A DNA stretch of 64,000 nucleotides from Aristolochia californica (GCA_029961685.1 JARWKL010000008.1:20741981-20805980), one strand, 5' to 3'; counted from the first letter of the stretch, positions 12,780 to 26,918 are shown. A program made the numbers and translations. The notes: generated by a model not told the origin, from the letters alone.

Positions 12780-14793
12780 CTTGTTTTAAATATGGATATG
12801 GATGCTTGAAACATGTTAAAGATGCAAATGCCCTAAACCTTTTAAAGCAAACAACAAATGCTCATAAAATTCTCAAGTGAACATTTGGTGGGATATTTAC
12901 CCGAGTCAAACAAGCCATTATTTTGCCCATTTACATAACGCTGACCTAACAATCACAGATGATTTGTAAAAAGATTTATTGGTCAATCATGCATAGCGGG
13001 CTATGTTTTAGTAAGAAATGACTTATGGATTGGGAGTCAACACTCGGTTAAAAATCCCCCGCCTCCACCTTTTCCCGATCATTACAAAACCTAAGATACA
13101 AAAATTAAAAGAGTTTGCAGTCCCTAAAAGTTACAAAGACTTTTTGGAATTATCTCTATACATTTGTGCATTTCAAATCCATTTTAGATGTACCCTTTTT
13201 TCTTAAATCAAAACTTTGAGTTTTTACTTTCCGATTCTCACGTAAACAAGAAGATAAAGGTAAATAGATCTCAAAAAAATGAAAATTTTAGAGTTTATGT
13301 ATGAAAAAAATTATAAACAATAACAAAAGTTTTGTTGTCCAAATTTGGGAAATTCCACTAGTTCAACCCTAAGGGCTTGGAATTATATAAGAAATAGATT
13401 TCTAACTGATCCTCACATGTTTTAAATATGGATATTCATACTTTAAACATGTTAAAGATGCAAATGCCCTATGGATCCAAACCTTTTAAAGCGAACATCA
13501 AATTCTCATTAAATTCTCAAGTGAACGTGCGGTGGGAATTTTATCGGAGTTAAACACATCATTAATTTCCCTTCTTACAGAAAGCTGACCTAACAATCAT
13601 AAATGATTTGTAAAGTGATTTAACGGTCAATCATGTGTAACAGGCTATGTTTTTGTAAGAAATGACTTATGGATTGGGAGTCAACACTTGGTTAAAAATC
13701 CCCTGCCTCCCCCTTTTCCCATTCAATGCAAAACCTAATATATAAAAAATAAAACATTTTGCACTCCCTAAAAGTTACAGAGAGTTTTTAGAATCCTCTC
13801 TCTCAACATTTGTGCATTTCCATTCTCTCTTAGATTTACATTTTTTTCTTAAATCAAAACTCTGAGTTTTCACTTTCCGATTCTCTCGTAAACAAGAAGA
13901 TAAAGGCAAATAGATCACAACAAAATGCAAATTTCAGAGTTTATGTATGGAAAAATTTTAAAAAATTACAAAAGAAAGTATATAAAATTTAATTACACAC
14001 CACAAACGAACACGAAAGTTTTGTTGTCCTAGTTTGGGAAATTCCACTAGTTCAACCCTTATGTCTTGGAATATGATAGAAAGAGATTTCTAACTGATCC
14101 TAGCATGTTTTAAAAATGGATATGCATGTTTCAAACATGTTAAATATGCAAATGCCTTATGGATCCAAACATTTTAAATCGAACAACCAATGCTAATTAA
14201 ATTCTCAAATGAAAGTGCGGTGGGATATTTACCCGAGTCAAACAAGCCATTATTTTGTCCATTTACAAAAAGCTAGCCTAACAATCACAAATGATTTGTC
14301 AACTGATATATCGGTCAATCATGCCTAACAGGCTATGTTTTTGTAAGAAATGAGTTATGGATTGGGGATCAACACTCTGTGAAAAATACCCTGCCTCCCC
14401 CTTTTCCTGATCATTGCAAAACCTAATATATAAAAACAAAAAGAGTTTGTAGACCCTAAAATCTACAAGGACTTTTTGGAATTATTTGTCTCTACATTTG
14501 TGCATTTCCATTGAATTTTAGATGTACACTTTTTTCTTCAATCAAAACTTTGAGTTTTCACTTTTCAATTCTCACGTAAACAAGAAGATAAAGTCAAATA
14601 GATCACTACAAAATAAAAATTTTAGAGTTTATTAAAGAAAAAAATTAAAAACAATAAAAAATGTATGTAAAGAAAAAATTTTCACTCTCCACAAATGAAC
14701 ACAAAATTTTTGTCATCCAAGTTTTGGAAATTCCACTAGTTCAACCATAATGGCTTGGAATTTGACAAGAAAGAGATTTCTAACTGATCCTAA

Positions 14794-16859
14794 CATGTTT
14801 TAAATATGGATACACATGCTTAAAACATGTTAAAGATGCAAATACCCAATGGATCCAACCTTTTAAAGTGAACAACTAATGCTCATTAAATTCTCAAGTG
14901 AACGTGCGGTGGGATATTTACCAGAGTCAAATAAGCCATTATTTTGCCAATTTAAAAAAAGCTGACCTAACAATGACATATGATCTATAAAGTAATTTGT
15001 CAGTCAATCATGCATAACGGGCTATGTTTTTGTAACAAAATGACATAAGGATTGGGAGTCAACACTCAGTTTACAATCCCCCAACTCTCCCTTTACCAGA
15101 TCTTTGCAAAACCTAATATAGAAAAACTAAAAGAGTTTGCAGTCCCTTAATATTAGAGAGAGTTTTTTAAATTGTCTCTCTCTACATTTGTGCATTCTCA
15201 TTCCATTTTAGATATTCATTTTTTTCTTAAATCAACACTTTGAGTTTTTACTTTACGATTCTCTCATAAACATGCAGATAAAGGCAAATAGATCACAAAA
15301 AATGATAATTTTAGAGTTTTGAATGGAAAAAATTAAAAAAAAATAACAAATGTAAGTTAAGAAAATTTATTCAAACATCACAAACAAACACAAAAGTTTT
15401 GTTGTCTAAGTTTTGAAAATTCCACTAGTTCAACCCTAATGGCTTGGAATTTGATAAGAAAGAGATTTCTAACTGATCCTAACATGTTTTAAATATGGAT
15501 ACGCATGCTTGAAACATGTTAAAGATGCAAATGCCCTATGGATCCAACCTTTTAAAGTGAACAACTAATGCTCATTAAATTCTCAAGTGAACATGCGGTG
15601 GGATATTTACCAGAGTCAAATAAGCCATTATTTTGCCCATTTACAAAAAGCTGGCCTAACAATCACATATGATTTGTAAAGTAATTTGTCAGTCAATCAT
15701 GCATAACGGGCTATGTTTTTGTAACAAAATGACATAACGATTGGGAGTCAACACTCAGTTTACAATCCCCCAACTCTCCCTTTTCCAGATATTTGCAAAA
15801 CCTAATATAGAAAAACTATAAGAGTTTGCAATCCCTTAATGTTAGAGAGAGTTTTTGAAATTATCTCTCTCTACATTTGTGCATTCTCATTCCATTTTAG
15901 ATATTCATTTTTTTCTTAAATCAACACTTTGAGTTTTTACTTTACGATTCTCTCATAAACAAGCAGATAAAGGCAAATAGATCACAAAAAATGATAATTT
16001 TAGAGTTTAGAATGGAAAAAATAAAAAAACAATAACAAATGTAAGTTAAGAAAATTTATTCAAACACCACAAACAAACACAAAAGTTTTGTTGTCTAAGT
16101 TTTGAAAATTCCACTAGTTCAACCCTAATGGCTTGGAATATGATAAGAAAGAGATTTCTAACTGATCCTAACATGTTTTAAATATGGATACGCATGCTTG
16201 AAACATGTTAAAGATGCAAATGCCCTATGGATCCAACCTTTTAAAGTGAACAACTAATGCTCATTAAATTCTCAAGTGAACGTGCGGTGGGATATTTACC
16301 AGAGTCAAATAAGCCATTATTTTGACCATTTACAAAAAGCTAGCCTAACAATCACATATGATTTGTAAAGTAATTTGTCAGTCAATCATGCATAACGGGC
16401 TATGTTTTTGTAACAAAATGACATAACGATTGGGAGTCAACACTCAGTTTACAATCCCCCAACTCTCCCTTTTCCAGATATTTGCAAAACCTAATATTGA
16501 AAAGCTATAAGAGTTTGCAATCCCTTAATGTTGAGAGAGTTTTTGAAATTATCTCTCTCTACATTTGTGCATTCTCATTGCATTTTAGATATTCATTTTT
16601 TTCTTAAATCAACGCTTTGAGTTTTTGCTTTACGATTCTCTCAAAAACAAGCAGATAAAGGCAAATAGATCACAAAAAATGATAATTTTAGAGTTTAGAA
16701 TGGAAAAAATAAAAAAACAATAATAAATGTAAGTTAAGAAAATTTATTAAAACACCACAAACAAACACAAAACTTTTGTTGTCTAAGTTTGGGAAATTCC
16801 ACTAGTTCAACCCTAATGGCTTGGAATATGATAAGAAAGAGATTTCTAACTGATCCTAA
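14794..16859. repeat. Recent local triplication of one b monomer
   Basis: Units 14794-15482, 15483-16171 and 16172-16859 (689, 689 and 688 bp) are far more alike than their neighbours. They share CAGTTTACAATCCCCCAAC, GTAACAAAATGACATAA, GATCCAACCTTTTAAAGTG (one base fewer than usual), AACAACTAATGCTC and AATTTGTCAGTCAATC. Differences between units 2 and 3 are a handful of single bases, for example TTTTGACC for TTTTGCCC and a missing base at about 16531. This is the clearest young amplification in the left domain. Confidence 0.85.
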
Positions 16860-17527
16860 CATGTTTTAAATATGGATATGCATGCTTGAAACATGTTAAA
16901 GGGGCAAATGCACTATGGATCAAAACCTTTTATAGCGAACAAAAAATGCTAATTAAATTCTCAAGTGAACGTGCGATGGGATATTTACCCGAGTCAAACA
17001 AGCCATTATTTTGCCCATTTACAAAAAGTTGACAGAACAATCACATATGATTTGTAAATTGATTTATTGGGCAATCATACGTAACGGGCTATGTTTTTGT
17101 AAGAAATTACTTATGGATTAGAAGTCAACACTCAGTTAAAAATCCCCCACCTCACCCTTTTCCCGATCATTGCAAAACCTAATATATAAAAACTAACAGA
17201 GTTTTCAGTCCCTAAAGGTTATATTGAGTTTTTTGAATTATCTCTCTGTATATTTGTTCATTTCCATTCCATTCTAGATCTACATTTTTTTCTTAAATCA
17301 AAACTTTGAGTTTTCACTTCCCGATTCTCTCGTAATCAAGAAGATAAAGGCAAATAGATCACAACAAAATGAAAATTTTAGACTTTAAGTATGGAAAAAA
17401 TTAAAAAGGATAACAAATGTAAGTAAAAAAAATTTACTCACACACCTCTAACGAACACAAAAGTTTTGTCGCCAAGTTTGAGAAATTCCATTATTTGCCC
17501 CATAATGGCTTGGAATTTGATAAGAAA

Positions 17528-17560
17528 GAGATTTCTAACTGAATGTGCCCTACGGATCCA
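17528..17560. repeat. Deletion junction removing the dyad of a c/f unit
   Basis: GATTTCTAACTGA joins directly to ATGTGCCCTACGG at about 17541. About 60 bp are lost, including the whole dyad, so landmarks 16860 and 18187 are 1327 bp apart instead of about 1377. Confidence 0.8.
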
Positions 17561-18874
17561 AATCTTTTAAAGCGAACAACAAATGCTCATTAAATTCTCA
17601 AGTGAATATGTTGTGGGATATTTAGCTAAGTCAAACAAGCTATTATTTTGCCGATTTAAAAAATGCTCTCCTAACAATCACAGATGATTTGTAAAGTGTT
17701 TTATCGGTCAATCATGTATAACGGGCTATGTTTTTCTAAGAAAGGACTTATGGATTGGGAGTCAACACTCAAATAAAAATCCCCCACCTCCCCTTTTTCA
17801 TGATCATTGGAAAACCGAATATACAAAAACTAAAAGAGTTTGTAGTCCCTAAAAGTTACAAAGACATTTTGGAATTATATCTCCGTACATTTGTGCATTT
17901 CAATTCCATTTTAGATGTACATTTTTTTCTTAAATCAAAACTATGAGTTTTCTATTTTCGATTCTCTCGTAAACAAAAAGATAAAGGCAAGATGATCACA
18001 ACAAAAAGAAAATTTTAGAGTTTATGAATAGAAAAAAGTAAAAACAATAAAAAATGCAAGTAAAGAAAATTTATTCACACACCATTAACGAACACAAAAG
18101 TTTTGTTGTTCCAGTTTGGGAAATTCCACTAGTCCAACCCAAATGGCTTGGAATTTGATAAGAAAGAGATTTCTAATTGACCCTAACAAGTTTTAAATAT
18201 GGATATAAATTCTTGAAACATGTTAAAGATGTGAATGCCCTATGGATCCAAACATTTTAAAGCAAACAACAAATGCTCATTAAATTCTCAAGTGAATGTG
18301 CAGTGGAATATTTACCCGAGTCAAACATGCCTTTATTTTGGCCATTTAAAAAAAGCTGACCTAACAATCATGGATGATTTGTAAAGTGATTTATCGATCA
18401 ATCATGCATAATGGGCTACGTTTTAGTAAAAAATGACTTATGGATTGGGAGACAACATAGTTAAAAATCGCCCGCCTCCCCCTTTTCCCGATCTTTGCAA
18501 AACTTAATATTTAAAAATTAAAAGATTTTGCAGTCCATAAAAGTTTCAAAGACTTTTTTGGAATTATCTCTCTCTACATTTTTGCATTTCCATGCCATTT
18601 TAGATGTACGCTTTTTTGTTAAATCAAAACTTTGAGTTTTCACTTTCCGATTCTCTCGTAAACAAGCAGATAAAGGCAAGTAGATCACAACAAAATGAAA
18701 ATTTTAGATTTTTTTCATGGAAAAAATTAAAACAATAACAAATGTATGTAAAGAAAATTTATTCACACGCCATAAACGAACACAAAATTTTTGTAGACCA
18801 AGTTTGGGAAATCCCACTAGTTAAACCCTAATGGCTTGGTATTTGTTAGGAAAGAGATTTCTAACTGATCGCAT

Positions 18875-21800
18875 CATGTTTTAAATATGGATATGCATAC
18901 ATGAAACATGTTAGAGATTCAAATGTGCTATGGATCCAAACCTTTTAAAATGAACAATAAATGCTCATTAAATTCTCAAGTGAACGTTCGGTGGGGTATT
19001 TAACTGAGTCAAACAAGCCATTATTTTGCCCATTTACATAAAGCTGACCTATAAATCACAGATGATTTTTAATTTGATTTATCGGTCAATAATGTGTAAC
19101 GGATTATGTTTTTGTTAGAAATGATTTATGGATTGGGAGTGAACCCTTAGTGAAAAATCCCCCGCCTCCCCCTTTATCCTGATCATTGCAAAACCTAATA
19201 TATAAAAACTAAAAGAGTTTGCAGTCCCTAAAATCCTTAGAAAATTTTTGGAATTATCTCTCTCTACATTTGTGCATTTCCATTCGATTTTAGATGTACT
19301 CTTTTTTCTTCAATCGAAACTTTGAGTTTTCACATTTCGATTCTCATGTAAACAAGAACATAATGTCAAATAGATCACAACAAAATAAAAATTTTAGAGT
19401 TTATGAATGGAAACAATTAAAAAATATATCAAATATAAGAAATGAAAATTTATTCACACTCCACAAATGAACACAAAATTTTTGTCATCCATGTTTGGGA
19501 AATTCCACTAGTTCAACCCTAATGGCTTGGAATGTGATAAGAAAGAGATTTCTAACTGATCCTAACTTGTTTTAAATATAGATATGCATGCTTGAAACAT
19601 GTTAATGATGCAAATGCCCTATGGATCCAAACCTTTTAAAACGAACAACAAATGCTCATTAAATTCTCAAGTGAACATGCGGTGGGATATTTACTCGAGT
19701 CAAATAAGCCATTATTTTGCCCATTTACAAAAAGCTAACCTAACAATCCCAGATGATTTGTAAAGTGATTTATCAGTCAATCATGCATAATGGGCTATGT
19801 TTTTGTAAGAAATGACGTATGGATTTGGAGTCAACACTCAGTTCACCTCTCCCTTTTCCATATCTTTGCAAAACCTAATATATAAAAACTAAAACTGTTT
19901 GCAGTCCCTCAAAGTTACAAAGCGTTTTTGAAATTTTCTCTCTCTACATTAATGAATTTCCATTCCATTTAAGTTGTTCATTTTTTTCTTAAATCAAAAC
20001 TCTGAGTTTTCACTTTCCGATTCTCTTGTCAACTAGAAGATAATGGCAAATAGATCACAAAAAATGATAATTTTAGAGTTTTGTATGGAAAAAATTAAAA
20101 AAATAACAAATGTAAGAAAAGAAAATCTATTCACATACCACAAACGAACACAAAACTTTTGTGGTCCAAGTTTTGGAAATTCCTCAAGTTCAACCTTACT
20201 GGCTTGGAATATGATAAGAAAGAGATTTCTAACTTATCCTAACATATTTTAAATATGGATATGCATGCTTGAAACATGTTAAAGATGTAAATGAGCTATG
20301 GATCCAAACCTTTTAAAATGAACAACAAACGCTCATTAAATTCTCAAGTGAATGTGCAGTTGGATATTTACTCGAGTCAAATAAGCCATTATTTTTCCCA
20401 TTTACATAAAGCTAACCTAACCAACACAGATGATTTGTAAAGTGATTTATCAGTCAATCATGCATAACAGGCTATGTTTTTGTAAGAAATGACGAATGGA
20501 TTGGGAGTCAACACTCAGTTCGCCTCCCCCTTTTCCAGATCTTAGCAAAACCTAATATATAAAAACTAAAACTATTTGTAGTCCCTCAAAGTTACAAAGT
20601 ATTTTTGAAACTTTCTCTCTCTACATTAATGAATTTCCGTTCCATTTAAGATGTACATTTTTTTCTTAAATCAAAACTCTGAGTTTTCACTTCCCGATTC
20701 TCTTGTAAATAAGAAGATAAAGGCAAATAGATCACAAAAAATGATAATTTTCGAGTTGTGTATGGAAAAAATTGAAAAAAGTAACAAATGTAAGAAAAGA
20801 AAATTTATTCACACACCACAAACGAACACAAAACTTTTGTTGTCCAAGTTTTGGAAATTCCTCAAGTTCAACCCTATGGGCTTGGAATATGAAAAGAAAG
20901 AGATTTCTAACTAATCCTAACATGTTTTAAATATGGATATGCATGCTTGAAACATGTTAAAGAGGCAAATGCCCAATGGATCAAAACCTTTTAAAGCGAA
21001 CAACAAATGCTCATTAAATTCTCAAAGTGAACGTGCGGTGGGTTATTTACCCAAGATAAACAAGCCATTATATTTTCCCATTTACAAAAAGTTGACCAAA
21101 CAATCCCAGTTGATTTGAAAATTGATTTATCGGTCAATCATGCATAACGGGCTACGTTTTTGTAAGAAATTACTTATGGATTGGGAGACAACAATTAGTT
21201 AAAAATCTCTGCCTCCCCCTTTTCTTGATCATTGCAAAACCTAATATATAAAAAACAACAGGAGTTTGCAGTCCCTAAAAGTTATAGTGAGTTTTCTGAA
21301 CTATCTCCCTCTACATTTGTTCATTTCCATTCCATTCTAGATCTGCATTTTTTCTTAAATCAAAACTTTTAGTTTTCTCTTTCCAATTCTCTCGTAAACA
21401 AGAAGATACAGGAAAATAGATCACAACAAAATGAGAGTTTATGGATGGAAAAACATAAAAACAATAACAAATGTAAGTAAAGAAAATTTATTCACAAACC
21501 TCAAATGAACACAAAAGTTTTGTTGTTCATGTTTGAGAAAGTCCATTAGTTACCCCATAATGGCTTGGAATTTGATAAGAAAGATTTCTAATTGATCCTA
21601 ACATGTTTTAAATATGGATATGCATGCTTGAAACATGTTAAAGATGCAAATGCCCTATGGATCCAAACCTTTTAAATAGAAAAAAAAATGTTCATTAAAT
21701 TCTCAAGTTGACGTGCGGTGGAATATTTACCCGAGTCAAATAAGCAATTATTTTGCCCATCTACGAAAAGCTGACCTAATAATCACAGATGATTTATAAA

Positions 21801-23616
21801 GTGATTTATCGGTCAATCATGCATAACTGGCTATGTTTTTGTATGAAATGACGTATGGTTTGGGAGTCAATACTCCGTTAAAAATCCCCTGCAAACCTAA
21901 TACATAAAAACTAAAAGAGTTCACAGTCCCTAAAAGTTACAAAGAGTTTTTGAAAGTATCTCTCTCTACATTTGTGCATTTCCATTCCATTTTAGATGTT
22001 CATTTTTTTCTTAAATCTAAACTTTAAGTTTTTACTTTCTGATTCTCTCGTAAACAAGGAGATAAAGACAAATAGACCACAAAAAATGATAATTTTTGAG
22101 TTTTTTTAAGAAAAAAAAACAATAAAAATGTAAGGAAAAAAATTTATACCACAAACGAACACAAAATTTTAGCTTTCCAAGTTTTGGAAATTCCACTAGT
22201 TCAACCTAAGGGCTTGGAATATGATAAGAAAGAGATTTCTAACTGATCGTAACATGTTTTAAATATGGATATGCATGCTTGAAACATGTTAATGACTCAA
22301 ATGCCCTATGGATCCAAACCTTTTAAAGCGAACAACAAATGCTAATTAAATTCTCAAGTGAACGTGCGGTGGAATATTTACCCGAGTCAAACAAGCCATT
22401 ATTTTGCCCATTTAGAAAAGCTAACCAAAAAATCACAAATGATTTGCAAATATATTTATCGATCAATCAAGCGTAATGGGCTATGTTTTTTTAAAAAATT
22501 ACATATGGATTGGAAGTCAACACTTAGTTAAAAATCCCCCGCCTCGTCCTTTTCCAGATCATTGCAAAACCTAATATATAAAAACTAAAGGAGTTTGCAG
22601 TCCCTAAAAGTTATAGTGAGTTTTCTGAATTATCTCTCTCTATATTTGTTCATTTCAATTCCATTCTTGATCTACATTTTTTTCTTAAATAAAAACTTTG
22701 AGTTTTCACTTTCCGATTCTGACGTAACAAGAAGATAAAGGCAAATAGATCACAACAAAATGAAAATTTTAGAGTTTATGTATGGAAAAAATTTAAAAAA
22801 AATAAAAAAGGTAAGTAAAGAAAATTTATTCACCCACCTCAAACGAACACAAAAGTTTTGTTGTCCAAGATTGGGAAATTCCAAAAGTTCAACCCTAAAG
22901 GCTTGGAATTTTAGAAGAAAGAGATTTCTAACTGATCCTAACAAGTTTAAAATATTGATAAGCATGCTTGAAACTTGTTAAAGATGCAAATGTCCTATGG
23001 ATCCAAACATATGCTCATTAAATTCTCAAGTGAGCGTGCGGTGGAATATTTACCAAAGTCAAACAAGCCATTATTTTGCCCAATTAAAAAAAGCTGACCT
23101 AACAATCATGGATGATTTGTAAAGTGATTTATCGGTCTATCATGCATAATGAGTTATGTTTTAGTAAGAAATGACTGATGGATTGGGAATCAACACTCAG
23201 GTAAAAATCCCCAGTCGCCCCCTTTTCCCGATCATTGCAAAACCTATTTTTTAAAAAATTAAAAGATTTTACAGTCCCTAAAAGTTACAAAGAATTTTTG
23301 GAATTATCACTCTTTACATTTGAGTTTTTCCATTCCAATTCAGATGAACACTTTTTTCTTAAATCAAAACTTTGAGTTTTCACGTTCTCATTCTCTCGTA
23401 AACAATAAGATGAAGGCAAATTGATCACAACAAAATGAAAGTTTTCAATTTTATGTATGGAAAAAAATAAAAAATGCTAAGAAATGTATGTAAAGAAAAT
23501 TTATTCACAATCCACAAATGAACACAAAATTTTTGTTGTCCAAGTTTGGGAAATTCCAATAGTTCAACCCAAATGGCTTGCAATTTGATAAGAAAGAGAT
23601 TTCTAACTGATCCTAA
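18875..23616. repeat. Seven-monomer run z-b-b-c-b-(c/f)-g
   Basis: The units start at 18875 (z: CCTAAAATCC near 19228 and TTCTTCAATCG near 19307), 19566 and 20243 (two b-like units sharing the C-rich-box deletion and CATTAATGAATTTCC), 20921 (c: CATTCTAGATCTGCAT near 21333 and TACCCCATAATGG near 21551), 21602 (b), 22253 (c-like first part with CATTCTTGATCTACAT near 22671, ending with f-type arm AACAAGTTTA at 22940) and 22942 (g: CATGGATGATTTG near 23107). Lengths are 691, 677, 678, 681, 651, 689 and 675. The b unit at 21602 lost about 30 bp of the C-rich box and following sequence near 21890, where CCCCTGC joins AAACCTAATAC. Confidence 0.6.
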
Positions 23617-24289
23617 CATGTTTTAAATATGGATATAGATGCTTGAAACATGTTAAAGATATAAATGCCCTATAGATCCAAACCTTTTAAAGTGAACAAT
23701 AAATGCTCATTAAATTCTCAAGTGAACGTTGGCTGGGTTATTTACCTGAGTCAAACAAGCCATTATTTTGCGCATTTACATAAAGCTGACCTAACAATCA
23801 TAGATGATTTGTAAAATGATTTATCGGTTATAACGGGTTATGTTTAAGTAAGAAATGACTTATGGATTGGGTGTCAACACTCAGCTAAAAATCCCCTTCC
23901 TCCACTTTTTCCCAATCATTGCAAAACCAAAGATACAAAAACTAAGAGAGTTTGCAGTCCCTAAAAGTTACAAAGACTTTTTGGAATTATCTCTCTCTAC
24001 ATTTGTGCATTTCCATACCATTTTATATGTACATGTTTTTCTTAAATCAAAACTTTGAGTTTTCACTTTCCGATTCTCTCGTAAACAAGAAGATAAAGGC
24101 AATAGATCACAACAAAATGAAAATTTTAGAGTTTATGTATGGAAAAAATAAAAAACAGTAACGAAAGTAACTAGAGAAAATTTATTCACACACCTCAAAT
24201 GAACACAAAAGTTTTGTTTTCTAAGTTTGAGAAATTCCATTAGTAACCCCATAATGGCTTGGAATTTATTAAGAAAGAGATTTCTAACT

Positions 24290-24312
24290 GATCGTAACGT
24301 GTTAAAGATGCA
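24290..24312. repeat. Collapsed dyad, copy 1
   Basis: The two AACATGTT palindromes that normally bound the dyad are reduced to one, reading TAACGTGTTAAAGATG. This is a 32-bp deletion whose ends are the repeated palindrome itself. The same collapse is inherited at 25646 and 26927 in the dimeric repeat. Confidence 0.85.
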
Positions 24313-25637
24313 AATGCGCTATGGATCCAAACCTTTTAAAGCGAACAACAAATGCTCATTAAATTCTCTAATGAACGTGTTGTAGTATATTTACTTGAGT
24401 CAAACAAGCCATTATTTTGTCTATTTACAAAATGCTCACCTAACAATCACAAATGATTTGTAAAGTGATTTATCGGTCAATCATGTATAATGGGCTATGT
24501 CTTTGTAAGAAATGATTTATGGATTAAGAGTGAACACTCAGATAAAAATTCCCCGCCTCCCCTTTTTCTCGATCATTGCAAAACCGAATATATAAAAACT
24601 AAAAGAGTTTGCAATACCTAAAAGTTACAAAGACATTTTGGAATTATCTCTCCCTACATTTGTGCATTTCCATTCCATTTTAGATGTACACTTTTTTCTT
24701 AAATCAAAACTTTGAGTTTTCAATTTCTGATTCTCTCGTATAAAAGAAGATAAAGGCAAAAAGATCACAACGAAAAGAAAATTTTAGAGTTTATGAATGG
24801 AAAAAATTAAATCCAATAACAAATGTAAGTAAAGAAAATTTATTCACCCATCACCAACGAACACAAAAGTTTTGTTGTCCAAGATTCGGAAATTCCAATA
24901 GTTCAACCCTAATGGCTTGGAATTTTATAAGAAAGATATTTCTAACTGATCCTAACAAGTTTTAAATATGAAAATGCATGCTTGAAACATGTTAAAGATG
25001 CAAATGCCCTATGGATCCAAACCTTTTAAAGTGAACAATAAATGCTCATTAAATTCTCAAGTGAACGTTGGCTGGGATATTTACCCGAGTCAAACAAGCC
25101 ATTATTTTGCGCATTTACATAAAGCTGACCTAACAATCACAAATGATTTGTAAAATGATTTATCGGTTAATCAAGCGTAACGGGTTATGTTTAAGTAAGA
25201 AATGACTTATGGATTGGATGTCAACACTCAGTTAAAAATTCCCTTCCTCCACTTTTTCCCAATCATTGCAAAACCGATGATATAAAAACTGAGAGAGTTT
25301 GCAGTCCATAAAAGTTACAAAGACTTTTTGGAATTATCTCTCTCTACATTTGTGCACTTCCATACCATTTTAGATGTACACATTTTTCTTAAATCAAAAC
25401 TTTGAGTTTTCACTTTCCGATTCTCTTGTAAACAAGAAGATAAAGGCAAATAGATCACAACAAAATGAAAATTTTAGAGTTTATGTATGGAAAAAATAAA
25501 AAACAGTAACGAAAGTAACTAAAGAAAATTTATTCACACACCTCAAACAAACACAAAAGTTTTGTTGTCCAAGTTTGAGAAATTCCATTAGTAACTCCAT
25601 AATGGCTTGGAATTTATTAAGAAAGAGATTTCTAACT

Positions 25638-25660
25638 GATCGTAACATGTTAAAGATGAA
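25638..25660. repeat. Collapsed dyad, copy 2
   Basis: The sequence reads CGTAACATGTTAAAGATG with one palindrome only. It is at the same place in the dimeric unit as the copies at 24298 and 26927, so the deletion predates that amplification. Confidence 0.85.
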
Positions 25661-25795
25661 AATGCGCTATGGATCCAAACCTTTTAAAGCGAACAAAAAA
25701 TGCTCAATAAATTCTCTAGTGAACGTGTTGTGGGATATTTACTTGAGTAAAACAAGCCATTATTTTATTCATTTACAAAATGCTCACCTAACAAT

Positions 25796-25815
25796 CACAA
25801 ATGATTTATGGATTA
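25796..25815. repeat. Deletion junction at AATGATTT direct repeats
   Basis: In the sister copies about 59 bp lie between one AATGATTT (before GTAAAGTG) and a second AATGATTT (before ATGGATTAAG). Here a single AATGATTT runs directly into ATGGATTAAG. The deletion is flanked by an 8-bp direct repeat and opens the longest reading frame in the window (111 codons, 25575-25910), which is therefore a by-product. Confidence 0.85.
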
Positions 25816-26918
25816 AGAGTGAACACTCAGATAAAAATCCCCCGCCTCCCCCTTTTCTCGATCATTGCAAAACCAAATATATAAAAAATAAAAGAGTTTG
25901 CAGTACCTAAAAGTTACAAAGACATTTTGGAATTATCTCTCCCTACATTTGTGCATTTCCATTCCATTTTAGATGTATACTTTTTTCTTAAATCAAAACT
26001 TTGAGTTTTCAATTTCTGATTCTCTCATAAAAAAGAAGATAAAGGCAAATAGATCACAACGAAAAGAAAATTTTAGAGTTTATGAATGGAAAAAATTAAA
26101 TCCAATAACAAATGTAAGTAAAGAAAATCCATCACCAACGAACACAAAAGTTTTGTTGTCCAAGATTGGGAAATTCCAATAGTTCAACCCTAATGGCTTG
26201 GAATTTTATAAGAAAGATATTTCTAACTGATCCTAACAAGTTTTAAATATGAAAATGCATGCTTGAAACATGTTAAAGATGCAAATGCCCTATGGATCCA
26301 AACCTTTTAAAGTGAACAATAAATGCTCAATAAATTCTCAAGTGAACGTTGGCCGGAATATTTATCCGAGTCAAACAAGCCATTATTTTGCGCATTTACA
26401 TAAAGCTGACCTAACAATCACAGATGATTTGTAAAATGATTTATCGGTTAATCAAGAGTAACGGGATATGTTTAAGTAAGAAATGACTTATGGATTGGGT
26501 GTCAACACTCAGTTAAAAATCCCCTTCCTCCACTTTTTCGCAATCATTGCAAAACCAAAGATATAAATACTGAGAGAGTTTGCAGTCCCTAAAAGTTACA
26601 AAGACTTTTTGGAATTATCTCTCTCTATATTTGTTCATTTCCATACCATTTTAGATGTACACGTTTTTCTTAAATCAAAACTTTGAGTTTTCACTTTTCG
26701 ATTCTCTCATAAACAAGAAGATAAAGGCAAATAGATCACAACAAAATGAAAATTTTAGAGTTTATGTATGGAAAAAATAAAAAACAGTAACGAAAGTAAC
26801 TAAAGAAAATTTATTCACACAGCTTAAACGAACACAAAAGTTTGGTTGTCCAAGTTTGAGAAATTCCATTAGTAACCCCATAATGGCTTGGAATTTATTA
26901 AGAAAGAGATTTCTAACT

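Larger units (their letters stand above)
12780..18874. repeat. Most complete left higher-order unit: d-e-z-b-b-b-c-f-g
   Basis: The units start at 12780 (d, 636 bp, 44-bp deletion near 13325), 13416 (e: CATTCTCTCTTAG near 13822), 14104 (z: CCTAAAATCTAC near 14454 and TTCTTCAATC near 14531), 14794, 15483 and 16172 (three b), 16860 (c: CATTCTAGATCTACAT near 17269 and TGCCCCATAATGG near 17496), about 17541 (f: AAAAAGAAAATTTT near 18002 and arm AACAAGTTTT at 18185) and 18187 (g: CATGGATGATTTG near 18367). All seven left-domain types occur once in cyclic order except for the tripled b. The next unit, 18875, is z. Confidence 0.65.

Noticed and set aside
25575..25910. Longest open frame (111 codons) as a gene
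   Set aside because: It exists only because a 59-bp deletion at 25800 removed stop-bearing sequence. It spans a collapsed dyad and the C-rich box, and sister monomers break the frame at many places.
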